Positions 1 through 5,892 of a stretch of 6,497 bases of DNA are shown one piece after another. Source of the stretch: Deltaproteobacteria bacterium GWA2_55_10. Its GTDB lineage: Bacteria > Desulfobacterota > GWC2-55-46. The notes beneath the pieces are model-generated. The model was not told the DNA's origin and did no database searches. It was given only the letters and a program-made list of their open reading frames with translations. The position numbers were made by a program, and so were the translations under genes. The stretch is from positions 37,695 through 44,191 of the forward strand of contig MGPL01000138.1 in the NCBI GenBank assembly GCA_001797415.1. Direction: 5' to 3'. Within the stretch, counting starts at the first letter, position 1; every line of letters starts with the position of its first letter.

Positions 1-642
1 GCATACTTTAACGCAGGGCGGCTTTTCGCACTGCATGCACTGCATCGGGAAATAGAAATAGTCCATTTCAGGGACCTGCTCAGGCTCATAGTAGTGCTCG
101 CCCTCGAGGACGACTCCGGCGTTCTGGTAGGCGTTGCCTCCGACCTGTATGCCGGCCGGGTCAGGGTATCCCTTGTCCATGTTCTCGGGCAGGAAGTTGC
201 CCTTCTCCATCTTGAGGACGCGTATCCACTGGATCTCCGGGTTGTCCCTGGACTGGTTATTCTCTTTTACGCAGGCGTATACGCATCTCCTGCAGCCTAT
301 GCACTTCTGGATGTTGAGGGCATAGCCGAAGAGCACCCCTTCCTGCGCGGGCGTGCCGTCGACGGTCGTCTTCTTGCCGAACTCCTCGGTGTATCTCTTC
401 TCAAGCCTGTCAATGGCCTCTTTCTTCTCTTCCTCGGTCATGAGGCGGTAGTTCTTCTGGAACCACTCGCCCCAGGTCGCCTTGGCCTGGGCCTCGTCCG
501 AGTTCGTGAGGAGCGCGCCTGCGCCCGCAATAGCGGCTGCCGTGAGTGTGCCGGAAGCGGCCTCGCTCAGGAATTCGCGGCGGGACTTCTCGACTGGCGC
601 CTTCTGCCCGTCTTTTTTATCCTTATCCTTCATCTCAGACAC
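1..642 (-). CDS. Tat-exported 4Fe-4S dicluster electron-transfer subunit (PsrB/NrfC/HybA type), 3' end missing
   Basis: The first 214 residues are visible and the reading frame runs off the left edge. A twin-arginine signal, S20-R21-R22-E-F-L, is followed by an Ala-rich hydrophobic stretch, so the folded protein should be exported by Tat. The mature part has a CxxCxxCxxxC ferredoxin motif (C114, C117, C120, C124, within CIGCRRC) and a second motif CxxCxxxxCxxxC (C202, C205, C210, C214) ending exactly at the edge. Such subunits pass electrons between a periplasmic catalytic or cytochrome partner and a NrfD/PsrC-like membrane quinone subunit; those partners would lie to the left and are not visible. 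Start choice: a GTG at 642 lies 5 nt after GGAGGG (648-653), whereas the ATG at 633 lies 14 nt after it, so GTG is preferred. It is second in a leftward operon, 68 nt after the small Tat protein. The substrate of the complex cannot be told. Confidence 0.9.
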   Translation of the reverse strand, partial: MSEMKDKDKKDGQKAPVEKSRREFLSEAASGTLTAAAIAGAGALLTNSDEAQAKATWGEWFQKNYRLMTEEEKKEAIDRLEKRYTEEFGKKTTVDGTPAQEGVLFGYALNIQKCIGCRRCVYACVKENNQSRDNPEIQWIRVLKMEKGNFLPENMDKGYPDPAGIQVGGNAYQNAGVVLEGEHYYEPEQVPEMDYFYFPMQCMQCEKPPCVKVC

Positions 643-680
643 TGTAGCCCTCCAGGGTATGGAAGCATCCGGCCTCTTTG

Positions 681-708
681 ACCGGAAAAATTATACTTTT
701 CAGCCGGT
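681..708 (-). other. intercistronic stem-loop between the two Tat-protein genes
   Basis: In the 68-nt gap between the two leftward genes, CCGGT (704-708) can pair with ACCGG (681-685), and the adjacent T-run (697-700) with the A-run (686-689), leaving a small asymmetric bulge. It could affect mRNA stability or relative expression of the two genes. On the minus strand the loop region also contains TATAAT (690-695), but no matching -35 box is present, so I do not call a promoter. Function is inference only. Confidence 0.35.
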
Positions 709-710
709 TA

Positions 711-1016
711 TCAGGCCTCAGGGTTCTTGTGGAACTGGAAAAGGCGCTTCAACAGCTCGGCCTTCTCCTGTTTGCTCATAAGTACGTATTGGCGGGAAGC
801 GAGCGTGCTGTCTCCGCCAAGGACATCCTTCAGGTATGCCTTCTGATAGTCTTCCCTGAGGAGGACCTCGCTCGTCTTCTTGGCTATCCCGGCCGTTGCC
901 GTAACGGCCACGCCCGCGATTATGGCCTTTGAGAGAAAGCTGCGCCTCGAAGTCGGGGCAGCCGCCTTGTTCTCAATGGCAGCCGTGGTAGATAAGTCCT
1001 TATCTTTTTTATCCAT
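711..1016 (-). CDS. small Tat-signal protein, first gene of the iron-sulfur operon
   Basis: This 101-residue protein has a twin-arginine motif S23-R24-R25-S-F-L-S followed by a hydrophobic Ala/Val/Ile stretch (about 31-45), so it is predicted to go to or across the inner membrane by Tat. The remaining ~55 residues are charged and helical, with no Cys and only one His, so no iron-sulfur or heme site is visible. Residues 77-92 resemble residues 65-80 of the downstream iron-sulfur subunit (Y-x-L-M-S/T-x-x-E-K-x-E-x-x-x-R-L), and both N-termini are rich in alternating Lys and Asp. Start choice: the ATG at 1016 lies 8 nt after a perfect GGAGGT (1025-1030); a TTG two codons upstream at 1022 is only 2 nt from it. 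The context suggests a structural or assembly accessory of the respiratory complex. The family is not one I can name; the short Tat proteins found beside formate dehydrogenase genes are a loose comparison. Confidence 0.85.
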   Translation of the reverse strand: MDKKDKDLSTTAAIENKAAAPTSRRSFLSKAIIAGVAVTATAGIAKKTSEVLLREDYQKAYLKDVLGGDSTLASRQYVLMSKQEKAELLKRLFQFHKNPEA

Positions 1017-1023
1017 TGCCAAG

Positions 1024-1048
1024 TACCTCCGGTCCTCAGGACCTGGTA
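1024..1048 (-). promoter_or_regulatory. leader hairpin that can sequester the ribosome binding site of the small Tat gene
   Basis: On the minus strand GGTCC-TGA-GGACC (1031-1043) forms a perfect 5-bp stem directly before the GGAGGT ribosome binding site (1025-1030). Outer bases TACC (1045-1048) can pair with GGTA (1024-1027), which includes the end of the ribosome binding site, across a small internal loop. The structure could limit translation of the operon. This rests on visible complementarity only. Confidence 0.4.
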
Positions 1049-1064
1049 AAGAAAGTTAAAGATT

Positions 1065-1086
1065 GGTGGCAGGCACTGCCCCCACC
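1065..1086 (-). other. second stem-loop in the leader of the leftward operon
   Basis: GGCAG (1068-1072) pairs with CTGCC (1076-1080) around a 3-nt loop, and GGT (1065-1067) with ACC (1084-1086) across a 3-nt bulge. It lies between the promoter and the first gene of the leftward operon. No T-tract follows on either strand, so it is not an intrinsic terminator. I do not recognise a riboswitch consensus. Confidence 0.35.
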
Positions 1087-1155
1087 AAAGCCGCAGTATG
1101 AGCAGGGCGGGTCAGTCCCATGAAAAAGAAATCCCGATTGTAATTTGCTGTTGAT

Positions 1156-1183
1156 AATATAACAACCGCTACTAAGTTGTCAA
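1156..1183 (-). promoter_or_regulatory. sigma70-type promoter of the leftward Tat/iron-sulfur operon
   Basis: On the minus strand a perfect -35 box TTGACA (1183-1178) is followed after 16 nt by TATATT (1161-1156), five of six matches to the -10 consensus. Transcription would start near 1149, leaving a leader of about 130 nt before the ATG at 1016. This is the best-matching promoter in the window. Confidence 0.65.
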
Positions 1184-1265
1184 GCTGCTTCTTGTATACA
1201 GTATCCAATCTGAAAGGGGCCGCACGCCCCATGAGAAGGAGGCCTTCCAGCGGGCTTCAATATGA

Positions 1266-1274
1266 TGTTATAAT
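1266..1274 (+). promoter_or_regulatory. extended -10 promoter of rqcH
   Basis: TGTTATAAT (1266-1274) is a consensus TATAAT with an upstream TGn extension, which can compensate for the poor -35 region (TTCCAG at 1245-1250, spacer 18). The -10 box ends 9 nt before the ATG at 1284, so transcription should begin at about 1281, within a few nucleotides of the start codon. No Shine-Dalgarno sequence lies between the two. Confidence 0.6.
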
Positions 1275-1283
1275 CTCTGGACT

Positions 1284-2738
1284 ATGGGTCCCCTAATCCT
1301 CAAGGAAGTGGTCTCCGAGCTTATGGAAAGGCTCTCCGGCGCCGTCATCTCCAAGGTGCACCAGAGCGATGAGCGCAATATCATCCTGAAGATATTCGCC
1401 AGGGGCTCTGAAGAGCGCCTCATCATATCAGCCCATCACAGGCTCTCGCGGATGCATATAACGGAGAGGGATTACAAAAACCCGCCCAGCCCGCTGCGCT
1501 TCTGCGCGTATCTGCGCAAATGGATAACCAACGCGCGAATAGAGGCGATAACCCAGAAGGACCTTGAGAGGATAGTCTCTATAGACCTCATTAAAAAGGG
1601 CGCCGATGGCGAAAGGCAAGAGTTCAGGCTCATTGCCGAGCTTACCGGCAAGTCGGCCAACATCATATTGACTGACAGGGATGGGGTCATCCTCGATGCC
1701 CTCAGGTATTTTCCGCCGGAGATATCGATGAGGGCGGTCATGCCCGGATTGAAGCTTGAACCCCTGCCGAGCGCCCCCGGCCTCAGGGAAGAGGAGATAG
1801 GGAAGAAAGAGAATGAGAGATGGATGGCGGCGGTCGACAGGTTCTACTCAGGGCTTGTTGATGAGGAGGAGCTGACAGAGCGGAGGTCCGGCTTGAAAAA
1901 GACCGCGTCAGAGGCCGAGAAGAAGCTCAGGCGAAAGCTCGTCAACCTCGAAGGCGATAGGGCAAAGGCCACCTCAGAGGTCGAGAACTACAAGACAGGA
2001 GAGCTCCTTGCCTCGAACTTTCATCTATTGAAGAAAGGCGTGAAAGAGGCGGAGGTCATCGACTACACGCAAGACCCTCCGGCATTTGTCAGGGTCAGGA
2101 TGGATGAGAGGATCGGCCCGAAGGAGAATGTGGAGAAGTATTTCAAGCGCGCCAGAAAGGGAAGGAAGGCGCTTGAGCTCCTGAAGGACCGCATCCCGTC
2201 TGTTCAGGAAGAGATAGAATATATCGAAACGCTTAAATACAATATCGAGGCTGCCGAGACGCTCGCAGACCTCGACGACCTTGAAGCGGAGCTTGCAAAA
2301 GGAGGGTATCTTAAAAAGGTGGAAAGAGTTGAAAAGAGGGAGGAGCCAAGGGCAGAGCCTGTAAGGAGGTTCTCCTCAAGCGAAGGCTTCGAGATACTCT
2401 GCGGAAAGAGCGGGGCTGGCAACGACCTTCTTGTTTCAAAGTACGCTTCAGGCGAGGATATCTGGTTCCATGTGAAGGGGCAGCCCGGATCACATTCACT
2501 TATAAAGGTGGCGGGAAGGGGTACAGAGCTTACGAAAAAGACGATTGAGGAGGCGGCTTCCATTGCGGCCTTCTACAGCAAGTCAGCCAACGCGGGCAAG
2601 GTCGAGGTCATATACACTGAGGCCCGGAATGTGAAAAAGCCCAGGGGCGCGAAGCCGGGCATGGTTACCGTGAAGGAATACAAGAGCGTGGTGGTGAGGC
2701 CGGGCCTGCCAGCCCCATCCAATGAGGGGCGCCAATGA
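1284..2738 (+). CDS. rqcH: RqcH/NFACT-family ribosome quality control protein (FbpA/Rqc2/NEMF homologue), compact form
   Basis: Homologues bind obstructed large ribosomal subunits carrying a stalled peptidyl-tRNA and direct Ala-tailing of the nascent chain. NFACT-N covers about residues 1-155 (PPSPLRFCAYLRKW at 67-80, ELTGKSANIIL at 119-129), a long coiled-coil middle about 180-345, and NFACT-R (DUF814) about 363-475 with DIWFH (392-396), PGSH (401-404) and NVKKPRGAKPGM (449-460). At 484 residues it is shorter than the usual ~560-570; the deficit lies between NFACT-N and the coiled coil, where the helix-hairpin-helix domain normally sits. At the position of the Asp-Arg pair important for tRNA handling in B. 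subtilis RqcH, this protein has E95-R96. The start matches the family N-terminus. A TGA at 1263 precedes it in frame with no other start codon between, and no Shine-Dalgarno sequence is present. The stop overlaps the next gene by 4 nt. Family assignment is firm; the biochemical role is inferred from it. Confidence 0.93.
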   Translation: MGPLILKEVVSELMERLSGAVISKVHQSDERNIILKIFARGSEERLIISAHHRLSRMHITERDYKNPPSPLRFCAYLRKWITNARIEAITQKDLERIVSIDLIKKGADGERQEFRLIAELTGKSANIILTDRDGVILDALRYFPPEISMRAVMPGLKLEPLPSAPGLREEEIGKKENERWMAAVDRFYSGLVDEEELTERRSGLKKTASEAEKKLRRKLVNLEGDRAKATSEVENYKTGELLASNFHLLKKGVKEAEVIDYTQDPPAFVRVRMDERIGPKENVEKYFKRARKGRKALELLKDRIPSVQEEIEYIETLKYNIEAAETLADLDDLEAELAKGGYLKKVERVEKREEPRAEPVRRFSSSEGFEILCGKSGAGNDLLVSKYASGEDIWFHVKGQPGSHSLIKVAGRGTELTKKTIEEAASIAAFYSKSANAGKVEVIYTEARNVKKPRGAKPGMVTVKEYKSVVVRPGLPAPSNEGRQ

Positions 2739-3193
2739 AAATAAGGCATACCTTTCTGATGGAAGAGGGCTACTGGATGGCGACCGGAGAGTTCTTTGAC
2801 CAGTTTGGCAACGCTATTCCGGTAGAGGGCAGCGCAAGGGTAACTCACGGAAAAGAGCTCTGGAGGAGCCAGGGCGTAATGAGGCTCGACGGCCAGGGCG
2901 GCCAGACGGAGATAGAGAACAACTACGAGATAAGGCCGTTCGAAGAGGGAAGGGACTACACGGGCTGGACATCGTCTAACCCGGCGCTCGGCAAGCTCAC
3001 AGGCCTTTTCGTCATTGTGGACGATTCAATAATATCCACCATTTCATCAGAAGACGGACAGATATCCGGTATCGAGTACATGGTAAAGGTCTCTGACTAC
3101 CACTACCGGAGCCGCGGCTTCATCTTCAGGAACGGAGAGAAGGTCTCGTCGTGGGCGGCTGAGCTGGTGAGGAAGATTGAAGGACTGCATTAG
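2735..3193 (+). CDS. uncharacterised 152-residue soluble protein, translationally coupled to rqcH
   Basis: I do not recognise this family. The ATG overlaps the rqcH stop codon (ATGA), and GAGGGG (2724-2729) stands 5 nt before it inside the rqcH coding region, so the two genes are surely co-transcribed and probably translationally coupled. The protein has no signal peptide, no membrane segment and no Cys. It has many aromatic and Gly residues and alternating hydrophobic/polar stretches (for example IEYMVKVSDYHYRSRGFIF at 107-125), which suggest a mostly beta fold, perhaps a small barrel, with a helix at the C-terminus (about 137-149). The base composition resembles rqcH, so there is no sign of recent transfer. 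A role tied to ribosome quality control is possible from context only. Confidence 0.85.
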   Translation: MKIRHTFLMEEGYWMATGEFFDQFGNAIPVEGSARVTHGKELWRSQGVMRLDGQGGQTEIENNYEIRPFEEGRDYTGWTSSNPALGKLTGLFVIVDDSIISTISSEDGQISGIEYMVKVSDYHYRSRGFIFRNGEKVSSWAAELVRKIEGLH

Positions 3194-3203
3194 GTAGTTC
3201 TTC

Positions 3204-3280
3204 ATCCCCCTTTTCTAAAGGGGGACTGAGGGGGATTATCATAGATTAATCTCCCCGACCCCTCTTTAGGAAAGAGGGGT
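3204..3280. repeat. palindromic repeat A, copy 1
   Basis: The core (3206-3279) consists of two hairpins. CCCCCTTT (3206-3213) pairs with AAAGGGGG (3217-3224) around a 3-nt loop, and ACCCCTCTTT (3258-3267) pairs perfectly with AAAGAGGGGT (3271-3280). A further GGGGG at 3230-3234 can compete for the first C-run. The two halves are also imperfect inverted copies of each other, so the whole unit can fold as one large palindrome. A second copy lies at 5967-6062: the left 34 nt match at 33 positions, the right 32 nt at 28, and the centres differ (8 nt here). No transposase is nearby, so it resembles a REP- or MITE-like non-autonomous element. Confidence 0.8.
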
Positions 3281-3290
3281 TAAGGTCAAA

Positions 3291-3375
3291 GCTGTCATTC
3301 TGAGGAGCCGTAGGCGACGAAGAATCTCGGCGTAATGCACACCCAGAGATTCTTCACTTCGTTCAGAATGACAGC
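3291..3375. repeat. palindromic repeat B, full copy with 13-bp terminal inverted repeats
   Basis: GCTGTCATTCTGA (3291-3303) is repeated perfectly inverted as TCAGAATGACAGC (3363-3375). Inside, AAGAATCTC (3320-3328) pairs with GAGATTCTT (3346-3354), giving an interrupted 85-nt palindrome. Minus-strand translation yields the peptide VILNEVKNL, which I recognise as a common spurious translation of a widespread bacterial repeat. It follows repeat A after 10 nt. A partial copy lies at 5893-5916. No target-site duplication or transposase is evident. Confidence 0.8.
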
Positions 3376-3458
3376 ATGGGGTATGTCCCCCATCATCGCG
3401 GCAGCGCGCAAAGAGGTCTTTTTAATGAGTACGCAAAAACTGCATTTCTTATAAAGGT

Positions 3459-4373
3459 ATGCCTGAACTATACAATTCACTTTCCAGCTACCTCAAATCC
3501 CTCTTCGGCTGCAAGGTCTTCAAGGTCACGCTCGACCCCGGCCTGTCCTGCCCGAACAGGGACGGCAGCAAGGGTGTCGGCGGGTGCGCATATTGTTCAT
3601 CATCTACACTCCTTCCAAAAGATCATATCCCCGAGGCGCAGATAAGAGAGCAGCTCCTTTCAGGGATCGAATATGTAAGAAAGCGGCACAAGGCGGAAAA
3701 GTTCATCGCCTATTTTCAGGTGAATACAAATACGCACGCGCCTGTCGATGAATTGAAGAGGCTATACGAGCAGGCCCTTATCCCCGAGGTCGCGGCCATA
3801 GCGGTCTCTACAAGGCCCGACTGCCTGAGCAATGAAGTGCTCGATATTTTGTGCTGGCTCAAGACCAAAAAACACCTATGGCTTGAACTGGGATTGCAGT
3901 CTGCAAATGACGCCACGCTCGCACTAATCAACAGGGGGCACACGAAAGCTGATTTCGAGGGCGCGGCAAAGAGGGCGGCACAGAGGGGCCTGGATGTATG
4001 CGCTCATATCATAATAGGCCTGCCCGGAGAGGGAGAGAAGGACGCGCTTGAGACAACAGCATTCCTCAACAGTTTGCCAATAAAGGGCATAAAGTTCCAC
4101 CAGCTCCAGATAGTGAGGGGAACTGCCCTCGAAGCGCTCTGGAATAAAGGTGAAGTCCGGACGCAGAGTCTTAAAGAGTACGCTTCCGTGATGGTAAAAT
4201 GCATTGAACGCCTGAGAGGCGATATCATCATACACAGGCTCTGCGGGGATGTGCCGAGGCAGTTCCTGGTTGCCCCTGTCTGGGGCAGGAGCAAGTTCGA
4301 GGTTATAGAGAAGATAACAGGGCTCATGAAAGAACAGGGGACTCATCAGGGCGCGCTATATGCCCCAATATAA
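3459..4373 (+). CDS. YhcC-like radical SAM protein (TIGR01212 family)
   Basis: This 304-residue protein resembles E. coli YhcC (about 309 residues) along its whole length. The cluster-binding cysteines are C31, C43 and C46 in the spaced form typical of this family (SCPNRDG, then GGCAYC), not the classic CxxxCxxC. Other family segments are AYFQVNTNTHAP (84-95), STRPDCL (117-123), LELGLQSAND (142-151), NRGHT (158-162), HIIIGLPGEGEKD (183-195) and a C-terminal HRLCGDVPR (259-267). The protein should bind a 4Fe-4S cluster and S-adenosylmethionine; I know of no settled substrate. The start aligns with the family N-terminus and no other start codon follows the in-frame TGA at 3426. The only Shine-Dalgarno-like sequence, AAAGG (3453-3457), is just 1 nt from the ATG, which is unusually close. 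Repeats A and B lie upstream, and a small unknown gene follows immediately. Confidence 0.92.
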   Translation: MPELYNSLSSYLKSLFGCKVFKVTLDPGLSCPNRDGSKGVGGCAYCSSSTLLPKDHIPEAQIREQLLSGIEYVRKRHKAEKFIAYFQVNTNTHAPVDELKRLYEQALIPEVAAIAVSTRPDCLSNEVLDILCWLKTKKHLWLELGLQSANDATLALINRGHTKADFEGAAKRAAQRGLDVCAHIIIGLPGEGEKDALETTAFLNSLPIKGIKFHQLQIVRGTALEALWNKGEVRTQSLKEYASVMVKCIERLRGDIIIHRLCGDVPRQFLVAPVWGRSKFEVIEKITGLMKEQGTHQGALYAPI

Positions 4374-4383
4374 GGTGCGGCAA

Positions 4384-4644
4384 ATGACCGAAGGTGAGAG
4401 GCTTCCGACAGAGAAAGAATTAAAAGAAGAGGACAGGCGGATACGCCATCTTAGAAGAATGGTGGATTTTACCGTGATGCTCATCATCGGGAGCCCGGAG
4501 ATGCCCGCAGAGGAGGCTTCCAGGCATGTGGCGGCGCTCAGGGATTTCGCGATAAGGCTTTTCCCCGGCAAGGAGCATGTGTTTGACATGGTATACGGCC
4601 CGAGGTTGAGGCGGATACTCAATGACAAGTTCCGTATGAGCTGA
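4384..4644 (+). CDS. small uncharacterised helical protein downstream of the radical SAM gene
   Basis: An 86-residue protein of highly charged, probably mostly helical character; it has no Cys, signal peptide or membrane segment. Visible landmarks are an Arg-rich helix RRIRHLRRM (19-27), a hydrophobic stretch VDFTVMLIIG (28-37), and FPGKEHVFDMVYGPRLRR (61-78). I have the impression of similar short proteins in deltaproteobacterial genomes but cannot name a family. Start choice: the ATG at 4384 has AAGGTG (4372-4377) 6 nt before it, overlapping the stop of the upstream gene. An alternative ATG at 4360 would add 8 residues and overlap the radical SAM gene by 14 nt, with only AGGG 8 nt before it. 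The 10-nt gap to the upstream stop implies one transcript with the radical SAM gene. Function is unknown. Confidence 0.75.
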   Translation: MTEGERLPTEKELKEEDRRIRHLRRMVDFTVMLIIGSPEMPAEEASRHVAALRDFAIRLFPGKEHVFDMVYGPRLRRILNDKFRMS

Positions 4645-4661
4645 CAGGCTGCTACCTTATC

Positions 4662-4684
4662 TCCTCTCCCCGTGGGGGAGAAAG
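4662..4684. repeat. short C-rich/G-rich hairpin, possible remnant of a dispersed palindromic repeat
   Basis: TCTCCCC (4665-4671) pairs with GGGGAGA (4675-4681) around a GTG loop, 21 nt after the stop of the preceding gene. It is followed by an A-rich and not a T-rich stretch on the plus strand, so it is a poor intrinsic terminator. The layout resembles other C-run/G-run palindromes of intergenic DNA but differs from repeats A and B in this window. It may still mark the 3' end of the upstream transcript. Confidence 0.4.
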
Positions 4685-4772
4685 AGAAAAAAGCAAATGT
4701 TCTATATCCAGCGGCCATTTGAGGACTTCTATGCCTGCGGGCAGACAAACTAATACTTTGATAAAGTCAGAA

Positions 4773-4794
4773 TATAAATATCCCTTTCGGAGGT
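4773..4794 (+). promoter_or_regulatory. ribosome binding site of the M29 peptidase gene, with a possible -10 box
   Basis: GGAGGT (4789-4794) stands 7 nt before the ATG at 4802, a near-ideal Shine-Dalgarno site that fixes the start. The preceding AT-rich stretch contains TATAAA (4773-4778), which could be a -10 box. No convincing -35 box is found about 17 nt upstream of it, so the promoter part is tentative. Confidence 0.55.
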
Positions 4795-4801
4795 TACATA
4801 A

Positions 4802-5872
4802 ATGGCAGACCCGCGCATCAAAAAACTTGCTTCCATACTTGTAAGGCATTCCGCAAGAGTCAAGAAGGGAGATGTCGTCCTCATAGCCGCATCCACAGAG
4901 CTTGCAAAGCCCCTCGTTCTCGAGGTCTTCAGGGAGGTGTTGAAGGCCGGCGGCCATCCTCTCACCAGCATCGGCTTCGAGGAGACATCCAACATCTTCT
5001 TCGACACGGCTACGAAAGAGCAGATAGCTTTCTTCCCAAAGACCAGGCTTTTCGAGGCCAAAAATATAGACTGCTTCGTCAATATCAGGGCAGCGGCCAA
5101 CAAAAAGGCGCTCTCCAATGTCGAACCAAAGAAGGTTGGCGAAAGGACAAAGGTGCTCCGCCCCATCAGTGAAGAGATCGTGAACAGGAAGCGCTGGATA
5201 CTCTGCAACTTCCCGACCCACGGCCTTGCATCCGAGGCTGACATGAGCCTCGAGGAGTACGAGGACTTTGTCTACGGCGCGACGAACATCGACTGGAACA
5301 AGGTCAAAAAAGAAGAGATGAAGCTGAAGGCCGTCCTCGACAAGGCCAATGTCGTAAGGATAGTCGGCGAGGACACCGACCTCACGATAGGCATCCGCGG
5401 CAGAAAGGCAATCCCCTGCTTTGGCGAGAGGAATATGCCCGATGGAGAGGTCTTTCTCTCTCCCGAGGAGAGCAGCGCCGAAGGCTACATCTACTACGAG
5501 ATGCCTGCCATATATCAGGGCAGGGAGGTGACCGGAATACGCTTGAGGTTCAGGGGAGGAAAGGTGGTCGAGGCCAGCGCCGACAAGAACGAGGACTTCC
5601 TCATCACCATGCTCGATACTGACAAGGGCGCGCGCTTCCTCGGAGAGCTGGGCATAGGGGTGAACTACGGCATACAGAAGTTCACAAAGGACATCCTCTT
5701 TGACGAGAAGATAGGCGGTACGATACATCTCGCCGTGGGCAGGTCGTACGAGTCTGCCGGAGGCAAGAACATCTCCGCCATTCACTGGGACATGATAAAG
5801 GACCTGAGAAGGGGCGGGGCAATATACCTCGACGGCAAGGCTATTCAGAGGAACGGCAAGTTTTTGATTTAG
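4802..5872 (+). CDS. family M29 metalloaminopeptidase (AmpS/AmpT/PepS-like)
   Basis: This 356-residue cytosolic protein should remove N-terminal amino acids from peptides using two metal ions. By comparison with M29 enzymes, the expected metal ligands and catalytic residues are all present: E216 in PDGEVF, E282 in GELG, H309 in GTIHLAVG, Y316 in RSYESAGG, and H328 and D330 in IHWDMI. The N-terminal half (about 1-190) has the family's alpha/beta domain, starting with RIKKLASILVRHSARVKKGD (5-24). It is shorter than the ~410-residue AmpS/AmpT enzymes, but the spacing between ligands is kept, so it looks complete. There is no signal peptide. It is probably a single-gene transcript, with 157 nt before it and a repeat-filled gap after it. 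A long antisense reading frame (4652-5899) overlaps it but shows no family motifs. Confidence 0.92.
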   Translation: MADPRIKKLASILVRHSARVKKGDVVLIAASTELAKPLVLEVFREVLKAGGHPLTSIGFEETSNIFFDTATKEQIAFFPKTRLFEAKNIDCFVNIRAAANKKALSNVEPKKVGERTKVLRPISEEIVNRKRWILCNFPTHGLASEADMSLEEYEDFVYGATNIDWNKVKKEEMKLKAVLDKANVVRIVGEDTDLTIGIRGRKAIPCFGERNMPDGEVFLSPEESSAEGYIYYEMPAIYQGREVTGIRLRFRGGKVVEASADKNEDFLITMLDTDKGARFLGELGIGVNYGIQKFTKDILFDEKIGGTIHLAVGRSYESAGGKNISAIHWDMIKDLRRGGAIYLDGKAIQRNGKFLI

Positions 5873-5892
5873 GCTGCTAAAAAAGTTTAGAA

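Noticed and set aside
94..681. 195-codon plus-strand open frame over the iron-sulfur gene
   Set aside because: The minus strand encodes a Tat signal and two cysteine clusters in frame. The plus frame shows no family features.
1056..1121. 21-codon leader reading frame on the minus strand before the small Tat gene
   Set aside because: Its ribosome binding site is weak, it lacks runs of regulatory codons, and it overlaps hairpin sequence. A Cys-rich reading in another frame has no start codon.
1016..1150. Riboswitch such as a cyclic-di-GMP aptamer in the leader
   Set aside because: No consensus aptamer core could be recognised; only simple hairpins are visible.
3204..3375. CRISPR array or tRNA-like structure in the repeat region
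   Set aside because: There are no regularly spaced direct repeats with unique spacers and no cloverleaf. The structure is two different palindromic elements.
3295..3480. 61-codon minus-strand open frame containing VILNEVKNL
   Set aside because: It is a translation of repeat B and its flank, a well-known spurious peptide and not a gene.
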